NCBI GenBank assembly: GCA_016838945.1
Contig: JADLKP010000018.1
Span: forward strand, 1-19,383
Length of the DNA stretch: 19,383 nt
Direction of reading: 5' to 3'
Source of the DNA: Methanobrevibacter sp.
GTDB taxonomy: Archaea; Methanobacteriota; Methanobacteria; Methanobacteriales; Methanobacteriaceae
The position numbers and the translations under genes were made by a program. Below, one piece after another: positions 13,881 through 19,383 of this stretch; the first letter of the stretch is position 1; every line of letters starts with the position of its first letter. Below the pieces are notes generated by a model. It ran no database searches, was not told the origin of the DNA, and saw nothing but the letters and a program-made list of their open reading frames with translations.

Positions 13881-15266
13881 ATGATTATCAATCAATTGTC
13901 TGAATTTTTAACCAATTTAAAATATGAGGATATTCCAAAAGAAGCTATTGGAAAGGCTAAATTATGCTTTATGGATTATTTGGCAGTTTATCTAAGAGGT
14001 TTAGAAAGTGAAAATGCCAAAATAGCCATCAAAACGATTTATGAATTATATGGTAATGATTTCAATTCATTAAACAAAGGTTTTATCAATGGAATTGCAT
14101 CTCATAGTTTGGATTTGGATGATGGTCATAGATTTGCACAATTGCATCCGGGGTCAGTTGTCTTTTCGACAATTTTAGCTATGGTGTCAGATGAAAATCT
14201 AAGATTGGATATAACAACAGAAGAGTTTTTTGAAAGCGTGATTGCAGGCTATGAAATAGCTATTGCACTCGGAATGCTCGTCAATCCGAATCATAGAAAT
14301 CAAGGATTCCACACAACTGGAACGGTAGGCTCGATTGCAAGTGCTGCAGTTTCATCCAAGCTTTTGAGATTAAGCGAGGAAAAGACTGTGCATTGCTTGG
14401 GTTTGGCAGCGACACAATCATCAGGTCTTCTAGAAGCGGATCATGCAGGCACAATGGGCAAATCATTGCATGTGGGCAATGCAGTTTACAATGGAATATT
14501 GTCCGCATTTTTGGCTAAAAATGGATTCATTGGTGGAGAATCATTGATTGATGGAAAAGAGGGATTCATAAAAGTTATGGCTTGCGAATTATATGATAAT
14601 CATCTTGATGATTTAGACTTGTCCCATTTCATTGACATAAATCTAAATGGATTCCATATAAATGAAGTCTATCTGAAGAAATATCCATTTTGCAGACATA
14701 TTCATTCAGCTATTGATTCAACATCAAATCTGAAAGAGGAAATTGGTAATTTGGGTTTGGATTTGAATGATGTTGAGTCCATTGATATTGAAACATATAG
14801 GATAGCAAGTGAGCATGACAATTACAATCCAAGGAATTTGCAGGATTTAAAGCAATCTTTGCCTTATGCAGTGGCACTTTCTCTCGCTTTAGATGATTTG
14901 AGTTTGGATTCAATTGACAAATTGGTTGATAAGGGTCTTTTTGATGAAGATAGCAAAGATGATGAAATCTTAAGAATCAGAGGCATTGCAAATAAAATTA
15001 AGATTTCCAATGATGATGGATTAAACCAATTGACTCCAGAAAAAAGGCCATCTAAAGTAATGATTAAATTTAAGGATAATCTTTCTTCCAATTTGGAGGA
15101 CACCACATTCTATCCATTGGGAGAAGCAGAAAATCCACTTGATGAAGAGGATATCTTAGAAAAATTCAAGCATTTAAATCCTAAGTTTAATATGAATAAG
15201 TTACAAATAATAAAACATATGGGAGATTATTCACTCAATGAAGTCTTAGAGGAATTAGGTTTATAA
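13881..15266 (+). CDS. MmgE/PrpD family protein (2-methylcitrate dehydratase/cis-aconitate decarboxylase fold)
   Basis: A 461-residue MmgE/PrpD enzyme; this family includes 2-methylcitrate dehydratase and cis-aconitate decarboxylase. The active-site positions known from the family are present: ASHSLDLDDGHRFAQLHPG (Asp80/81, His89), GFHTTGTVG (His144), GTMGKSLHVGNAVYNG (Lys194) and KKYPFCRHIHSAID (Tyr268). The N-terminus (LSEFLTNLKYEDIPKEAIGK) is the normal helical-domain opening, so ATG 13881 is preferred over the TTG at 13842, which lies before the TATA box. Length is normal. It heads a co-directional set with a TIM-barrel-like protein, a fumarase-alpha-like protein and a citrate synthase-fold protein, implying work on a di- or tricarboxylic acid. 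The exact substrate cannot be read from sequence. Confidence 0.88.
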   Translation: MIINQLSEFLTNLKYEDIPKEAIGKAKLCFMDYLAVYLRGLESENAKIAIKTIYELYGNDFNSLNKGFINGIASHSLDLDDGHRFAQLHPGSVVFSTILAMVSDENLRLDITTEEFFESVIAGYEIAIALGMLVNPNHRNQGFHTTGTVGSIASAAVSSKLLRLSEEKTVHCLGLAATQSSGLLEADHAGTMGKSLHVGNAVYNGILSAFLAKNGFIGGESLIDGKEGFIKVMACELYDNHLDDLDLSHFIDINLNGFHINEVYLKKYPFCRHIHSAIDSTSNLKEEIGNLGLDLNDVESIDIETYRIASEHDNYNPRNLQDLKQSLPYAVALSLALDDLSLDSIDKLVDKGLFDEDSKDDEILRIRGIANKIKISNDDGLNQLTPEKRPSKVMIKFKDNLSSNLEDTTFYPLGEAENPLDEEDILEKFKHLNPKFNMNKLQIIKHMGDYSLNEVLEELGL

Positions 15267-15276
15267 ATTTTAAATT

Positions 15277-15381
15277 ATTTTAATCATAGACATTTTAATT
15301 ATAAATCTTTTAATTATAAGTCTTTTAATTATAAATCTTTTAATTATAGATATTTTTATCATTGGTATTTTAATAATTGAT
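15277..15381. repeat. Seven tandem copies of a 15-bp unit
   Basis: Units step by exactly 15 bases from 15277 to 15381. The clearest are CTTTTAATTATAAGT, CTTTTAATTATAAAT and CTTTTAATTATAGAT; the outer units are degenerate. The array fills the spacer between the MmgE/PrpD gene and the next gene, and each good unit contains a TATA-like TAATTATAAAT. Confidence 0.8.
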
Positions 15382-15415
15382 ATTAATTTTGATTTTTTAT
15401 CGAAAAGTGATTTTT

Positions 15416-16294
15416 ATGATGGATGAGACTAAAAAATCATTAGCTAAATTGGGAATAAATGAATTGCATGATGATTACATATCAAAAAAGCGATTTGAAG
15501 ATGGGGGACAATACAGATTTGAAGTTCCTGGAATACAAGGCCCTTCTGCACTTGAATCTCTTTTGAATGCATGCAATGATTATGATTTAACTATTCACAG
15601 GGCCACTCAAACCAAGGGAATCATGTTTTTATTGGATGATGAAATCAGTGAAATGGTTGGTTTGGCAAAGAGTGCGAATATTCAATTGTTCTTGGCAGTT
15701 GGTCCAAGGGCTCCTTATGATACAAGTGCTACCGTTCAAACAGAAGAGGGAAAGCGTATAGGATACAGATTAAGAGGATACAATAACCTTGTTTATGCTA
15801 TTGAAGATGTTCAGAGAGCCGTTGAATTGGGGGTTCGAGGCATATTGCTATATGATGAAGGGTTGCTTTATGCACTGGCTAAAATGAGAGATGCTGGGGA
15901 ATTGCCAAAAGATTTAAAATTCAAACTATCTGCTCATGCAGGATGTTCAAATCCTGCCTCAGCCAAATTATTTGAATCAATTGGCTTAAACTCACTTAAT
16001 CCAGTAAGAGACCTTCAGATTCCGATGTTGGCATCTCTGCGTGATGCAATAGATATTCCTATTGACATTCATACTGAAAATCCAAAGTCAACAGGAGGAT
16101 TCATACGTCATTATGAAGTTCCTGAAATGATAAAGGCGGCAAGCCCTGTGTATTTGAAGACTGGAGGTTCTGTTGCAAAGCATCACAGTTGGGACACAAC
16201 TGAAAAAGAGGCTCGTCAAAGAGCAAAGCAGGTTGCCTTGATTAGAGATTTAATTGAAAGGCATTATCCTGAAGCTACAATGAGCAGATTATAA
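15416..16294 (+). CDS. TIM-barrel-like protein, possibly peptidase U32-like; function unassigned
   Basis: A 292-residue soluble protein. Repeating strand-helix units (IQLFLAVGPRAPYD, GVRGILLYDEGLLYAL, FKLSAHAGCSNPASAKLFES, IDIPIDIHTENP, ASPVYLKTGG) indicate an alpha/beta barrel. The order of LSAHAGCSNP, then DIHTENPKSTGGF, resembles U32-type barrels, but the characteristic U32 signature is not evident, so I keep the assignment open. His and Glu residues at strand ends (HAGC, HTEN, KTGG) could form a metal or carboxylate site. ATG 15416 follows AAGTGAT, the local SD form; a second ATG at 15419 is also possible. Upstream TTG codons have no SD. It sits between a MmgE/PrpD and a fumarase-like gene, 49 bases before the latter, so it is probably a partner enzyme, conceivably the lyase step. 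Confidence 0.6.
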   Translation: MMDETKKSLAKLGINELHDDYISKKRFEDGGQYRFEVPGIQGPSALESLLNACNDYDLTIHRATQTKGIMFLLDDEISEMVGLAKSANIQLFLAVGPRAPYDTSATVQTEEGKRIGYRLRGYNNLVYAIEDVQRAVELGVRGILLYDEGLLYALAKMRDAGELPKDLKFKLSAHAGCSNPASAKLFESIGLNSLNPVRDLQIPMLASLRDAIDIPIDIHTENPKSTGGFIRHYEVPEMIKAASPVYLKTGGSVAKHHSWDTTEKEARQRAKQVALIRDLIERHYPEATMSRL

Positions 16295-16343
16295 TAAAAT
16301 TTGATTTTAAATCGTATATTCAAATTAGAATTTTGTTGATACT

Positions 16344-17228
16344 ATGGATTTGATTGAAAAGGTTCAAAATGCAGTTGTGGGTGCAGGAAGTTCATATAGT
16401 GAAGATAGACTGATTGCCTACGAAAATGCATTGAAATTGGAAAAGGAACTTGATAATGAAAATGCAGTTTGGGCTTTGGAACAGATGATTGAAAACTTTA
16501 AGGTCGCTAAAGAGAATAAGCTTCCATTATGTGATGATACTGGAATTCCACATGTTCTAATCGAAATTGGCAAGAATAGGGAAATTCCTAAAAGCTTTTT
16601 CAATGACATTAATAAGGGTATTGCCCAAGGGCTGGATAAACTTCCAGGAAGGCCAATGGCGGTTAAAGGAAATGATATAGGACGTATTGAGCAATCACAA
16701 GGTTTATACAATGAGTCCAATATGATGAAGCCTGCTTCATTTTTAATAGAGCAAAAAGATGAATCCACTTATGGGAGAATGATTGGCGTAGATGATGATA
16801 AGATAAAGGTCACTATTCTTCTTGAAGGTGGAGGTCCTGAAATAAGGGCAAAGACTTATCGGGTTTTTCATAAAAGGGACTCAAATATTGTATTCTCTGA
16901 AGCATTGGATTGGTTAAAGGAATCTTTGGCTATGTTAGGATGCACACCTTCAATTCCAACTATTGGAGTTGGAAGAACCCACTTTGAGGCAAATGCATTG
17001 ATGTTGAGGGCTATGGCTCATGGCAATTTAAGCAATCAGTCTGAAATAGAGAAATGCATAACCGAAGAGTTAAACAAGACAAACATTGGCCCTTTAGGGC
17101 TTGGTGGAAAGACAACTGTACTTGGCTCTTTTGTTAATGTTGGCTCCCAAAGGGCAAGTGGAGTGAGAATAGTGGCTACAAGACCAGCATGTTTTGTAGA
17201 GCCGAGAGTTTCAAGCTTTGAGTTTTAG
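16344..17228 (+). CDS. Class I fumarate hydratase/L-tartrate dehydratase alpha-type subunit
   Basis: A 294-residue protein of the Fe-S hydro-lyase, tartrate/fumarate alpha subfamily. Three cluster cysteines are visible: Cys63 in LPLCDDTGIPHVLIEIG, Cys200 in LGCTPSIPTIGVGRTH and Cys283 in RPACFVEPR. EGGGPE (161-166) stands where the family has a GGG-S-E loop, and NIGPLGLGGKTTVLG (247-261) is the familiar C-terminal loop. In known two-subunit enzymes a beta subunit completes the active site; none is in this window. The shared leader GTTGATACTATG also occurs before the gene at 18824; GTTGAT is probably the SD. Standard methanogen fumarase serves the incomplete TCA pathway; this copy, placed among PrpD- and citrate synthase-like genes, may hydrate a different acid. 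Confidence 0.85.
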   Translation: MDLIEKVQNAVVGAGSSYSEDRLIAYENALKLEKELDNENAVWALEQMIENFKVAKENKLPLCDDTGIPHVLIEIGKNREIPKSFFNDINKGIAQGLDKLPGRPMAVKGNDIGRIEQSQGLYNESNMMKPASFLIEQKDESTYGRMIGVDDDKIKVTILLEGGGPEIRAKTYRVFHKRDSNIVFSEALDWLKESLAMLGCTPSIPTIGVGRTHFEANALMLRAMAHGNLSNQSEIEKCITEELNKTNIGPLGLGGKTTVLGSFVNVGSQRASGVRIVATRPACFVEPRVSSFEF

Positions 17229-17293
17229 CTATTCAAGTAAATTAAAATAGGATTATATATTAGAAAAAATTAAATTATATTGAGATTAATTAA

Positions 17294-17373
17294 GATTATT
17301 TATTTAAATTTTTAGATTTAGATTATTTATTTAAATTTTTAGATTTAGATTATTTATTTAAATTTTTAGATTA
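17294..17373. repeat. Three tandem copies of a 27-bp unit before the citrate synthase-like gene
   Basis: Copies 17294-17320 and 17321-17347 are identical, and 17348-17373 lacks one T. Each holds TTTATTTAAATTTTTAGA. The array ends 21 bases before the start codon, so it makes up most of the leader and promoter. Confidence 0.85.
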
Positions 17374-17394
17374 TTTGATTATTAGGAGAATATT

Positions 17395-18234
17395 ATGAAC
17401 GATAATCTGAAACCTACTAAAAATGGTTTTAAATTTCCTGAAAACAGCATTAAAACTAAGATAACTGATGTTAAACCTAACGAATTGGTTACCCGAGGTT
17501 ATAATCAGGAAGATTTGATTACAAATCTCAGTTTTGCTGAAATGGTATTTTTGATTCTTATGGAAAGATTGCCTGATGAGAGTGAATCCAAAATCTTTAA
17601 TCATATATTGGTTTCATTCTGTGATCATGGGGTCACCCCTCCAAGTACACAGTCTGCAAGACTTATTGCATCTTCAGGTGCAAACATCAACAATGCTGTT
17701 GCAGGTGGTTTATTGTCCTTTGGTAAAAACCATGCTGGGGCTATAGAAAAGGCTATGGAGTTATTTCAGGAATCCATAAGTTCATTGAATCTTGAAGAGA
17801 CTGAGGATAAGGATATTAATAATAAAATAGCAAGAAAAGCAATTGAAATTGTAGATAAGTATGAGTCAGAATCTGAAAGAATTCCGGGTTATGGCCATAG
17901 ATATCATGATAAGGATCCTCGTGCAGTCAGGCTATTGGATTTGGCGATATTGGAATCATCCATTGGCCCACATACAAAATTGGCACTTGTTATCGAAAGC
18001 ATATTATCTGAAAGAAAAGGAATTTGCTTGAATGTTGATGGTGCAAATGCAGGTTTGCTTTCCGATTTGGGCTTTGACAGCTCTTTAGGTTTAGGCATCT
18101 TCATGATTGGAAGACTTCCTGGACTGGTTGCTCATGCACATGAGGAAATGGAAGAGGAAGAGAAATTCAGACGTTTCTGTGATTTGGAAAATATCGTTTA
18201 TGAAGGTTTTAAAAATAAGAATATTGATGATTAA
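17395..18234 (+). CDS. Short citrate synthase-fold protein, citryl-CoA lyase-like
   Basis: A 279-residue protein of the citrate synthase fold. The catalytic triad is readable: His113 in NHAGAIEKAM (His264 of pig citrate synthase), His168 in GYGHRYHDKDPRA (His320) and Asp215 in LNVDGANAG (Asp375). HGVTPPSTQSAR (78-89) and PGLVAHAHEE (242-251) are also family features. It lacks the N-terminal region of full citrate synthases (usually about 370-430 residues), so its size matches citryl-CoA lyases. The reaction could be cleavage of a citryl-CoA-like thioester or its formation from acetyl- or propionyl-CoA. ATG 17395 is preceded by AGGAG at 17383-17387, a good SD. The nitroreductase gene starts 29 bases after the stop, so the two are probably cotranscribed. 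Confidence 0.85.
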   Translation: MNDNLKPTKNGFKFPENSIKTKITDVKPNELVTRGYNQEDLITNLSFAEMVFLILMERLPDESESKIFNHILVSFCDHGVTPPSTQSARLIASSGANINNAVAGGLLSFGKNHAGAIEKAMELFQESISSLNLEETEDKDINNKIARKAIEIVDKYESESERIPGYGHRYHDKDPRAVRLLDLAILESSIGPHTKLALVIESILSERKGICLNVDGANAGLLSDLGFDSSLGLGIFMIGRLPGLVAHAHEEMEEEEKFRRFCDLENIVYEGFKNKNIDD

Positions 18235-18263
18235 TCTTTTTATTATATGATGGAGAAATAAAA

Positions 18264-18770
18264 ATGGAATTTTTTGATGTAATTGAAAAAAGATACAGTA
18301 TGAGAGGCTTTGAAGACAAGGAAGTTGAGCAAGAGAAATTGGATAATATATTGAAAGCTGCTCAGCTTGCTCCAACAGGGGTTAACTTCCAGCCTTTTAA
18401 GGTTATTGTAATTGACACTAAAAAGTATAAGGAAGAATTGAAAGGAATCTACAGTCCTGACTGGTTTACACAAGCTCCACTCGTTCTTTGTGTAGTCGCT
18501 TCAAAGGAAAAGGCATGGACCAGAAAATATGATGACAAGAACATTGCAGATATTGATGCAACCATTGTAATGACTCATATGATTCTTGCAGCTGAAGATG
18601 TCGGATTGAACACTTGTTTCATTGCAGCATTCAAACCTGATAAGGCAAGGGAATTCTTGGCTTTGGATGATGAATGGGAACCTGTATTATTCACTCCATT
18701 AGGTTATGGAAATGCAGATCCAAGAGACACTCCTAGAAAACCTATTGAAGAATTAGTCATTTACAAATAA
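18264..18770 (+). CDS. Nitroreductase-family flavoprotein
   Basis: A 168-residue nitroreductase-fold protein, expected to bind FMN as a dimer in the cytoplasm. The opening FDVIEKRYSMRGFEDKEV (4-21) and LAPTGVNFQPFKVIVI are the usual FMN-phosphate and ring contacts. IDATIVMTHMILAAEDVGLNTCFI is the central dimer helix, and PLGYGNADPRDTPRKPIEEL is the familiar end. It belongs to the short class (about 170 residues), lacking insertions of NfsA/NfsB types. GGAG eight to nine bases before ATG 18264 acts as SD. Close linkage to the citrate synthase-like gene suggests shared expression, but its electron acceptor is unknown and it may be unrelated in function. Confidence 0.88.
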   Translation: MEFFDVIEKRYSMRGFEDKEVEQEKLDNILKAAQLAPTGVNFQPFKVIVIDTKKYKEELKGIYSPDWFTQAPLVLCVVASKEKAWTRKYDDKNIADIDATIVMTHMILAAEDVGLNTCFIAAFKPDKAREFLALDDEWEPVLFTPLGYGNADPRDTPRKPIEELVIYK

Positions 18771-18823
18771 TAATTATTTGATATTGATATAACTGATGAT
18801 AAAAAAAAATTTAAGTTGATACT

Positions 18824-19171
18824 ATGAGAATTACAAAAAAGTCAATTATTCTACTAGTTTTTTCAGTTATCCTAATGGTTTTAGGATTATGGAATTATTA
18901 TGATGCAAACCCAGTGACTTATGATATCATAGCTTCAAGCGTTGTGATTATTGTAGTTGGATGGACACTGGCAATGTCTGTTTTTGAACCTAGCTGGACT
19001 AAGGCAGCTATTTTCATTGACGGGTTAATCTTTGTTTTGGTAGGTATTACATTCCTCTTAATGCCATATAATCTCATCTTCATTTTATTTGGTGTTATTT
19101 TGCTTGTAATTGCAATTGCAGCATATATGGGAAAATTACCTAAATCTTTCTTAAGATTATTCCATAAATAA
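18824..19171 (+). CDS. Small four-helix membrane protein of unknown function
   Basis: A 115-residue protein with a short basic start (MRITKK) and four hydrophobic segments, roughly residues 7-24, 34-52, 60-79 and 82-101, followed by a basic tail (KLPKSFLRLFHK). The second segment ends before SVFEPSWTK, and helices three and four are separated by only MPYN. The pattern, with both ends in the cytoplasm, resembles small bacterial and archaeal HdeD/DUF308-like proteins, though I see no diagnostic motif. ATG 18824 follows GTTGAT three bases upstream, the same leader as at 16344. Function cannot be stated. Confidence 0.7.
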   Translation: MRITKKSIILLVFSVILMVLGLWNYYDANPVTYDIIASSVVIIVVGWTLAMSVFEPSWTKAAIFIDGLIFVLVGITFLLMPYNLIFILFGVILLVIAIAAYMGKLPKSFLRLFHK

Positions 19172-19183
19172 CTATAATTTTTT

Positions 19184-19350
19184 AATTATTTTTTTAAATT
19201 TCTTTATATTATTTTTTAATTTTTTTATCTATTTTTTTATCTATTTTTTTAATTATTTTTTTAAATTTCTTTTTACTATTTTTTAATTTTTTTATCTATT
19301 TTTTTATCATTTTTTTTAATTATTTTTTTAAAAATTTTTATTACTTTTTA
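19184..19350. repeat. T-rich 67-bp tandem repeat, about 2.5 copies
   Basis: AATTATTTTTTTAAA begins at 19184, 19251 and 19318, giving a 67-base period. Inside each full unit are TTTTTTATCTATTTTTTTATC runs. It follows the last gene directly and surely contains a terminator, duplicated by repeat expansion. Nothing else is seen up to the window end. Confidence 0.75.
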
Positions 19351-19383
19351 AAATATATGATTATTTTTTATTTTTTATATTTT

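Noticed and set aside
16418..16768. Minus-strand 116-residue frame inside the fumarase-like gene
   Set aside because: Antisense to conserved catalytic codons, no promoter or SD.
15277..17373. Tandem arrays as possible CRISPR loci
   Set aside because: Units are directly adjacent with no unique spacers, are only 15 and 27 bases, and no cas gene is present.

Overview
The window looks like chromosomal DNA of a methanogenic archaeon of the order Methanobacteriales, most likely a Methanobrevibacter. The reasons are a very A+T-rich sequence with long T-runs after genes, archaeal BRE/TATA-type promoters, Shine-Dalgarno (SD) sequences resembling GGTGAT, and genes that are archaeal markers: tiaS (tRNA-Ile2 agmatidine synthase) and the archaeal HTH regulator family with a degenerate nuclease-like N-terminus. 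I see no rRNA, tRNA, CRISPR array or insertion sequence.

Layout. 198-1289 encodes a radical SAM protein. 1444-3200 is one zinc-ribbon/TPR gene split by a frameshift near 2796-2832. 3349-4164 is an unrecognised, possibly TIM-barrel protein whose upstream region duplicates that of the zinc-ribbon gene. 4302-5132 is fdhD. 5356-5787 encodes a small divergent TIR-like (ThsB/MTH538-type) protein. A 55-residue two-helix membrane protein (5880-6047) and the HTH regulator (6112-7095) lie on the minus strand, the regulator divergent from tiaS (7337-8587).

The centre (8875-13714) holds three tandem paralogues of a multi-pass membrane protein of the DUF3100 type, each with its own promoter. The three promoters share an inverted repeat lying over the TATA box. 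All three genes lack a canonical start codon where homology and the SD place the start; each has ATT there. This conserved AUU start is the most unusual signal in the window.

The right part (13881-18234) is a co-directional four-gene set: a MmgE/PrpD dehydratase-fold enzyme, an unassigned TIM-barrel-like protein, a lone alpha-type subunit of a class I fumarase/tartrate dehydratase, and a short citrate synthase-fold protein of citryl-CoA lyase size. Together they resemble the chemistry of the 2-methylcitrate cycle (C-C ligation/cleavage plus dehydration/hydration), but none is an orthodox member, so this may be an undescribed carboxylic-acid pathway. A nitroreductase-family protein follows closely, then a small four-helix membrane protein and a T-rich repeat tract.

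Short tandem repeats of different unit lengths (10, 15, 27, 38, 42 and 67 bp) occupy many of the intergenic regions, often where promoters should be. Functions are judged by reading motifs by eye; no database search was run.
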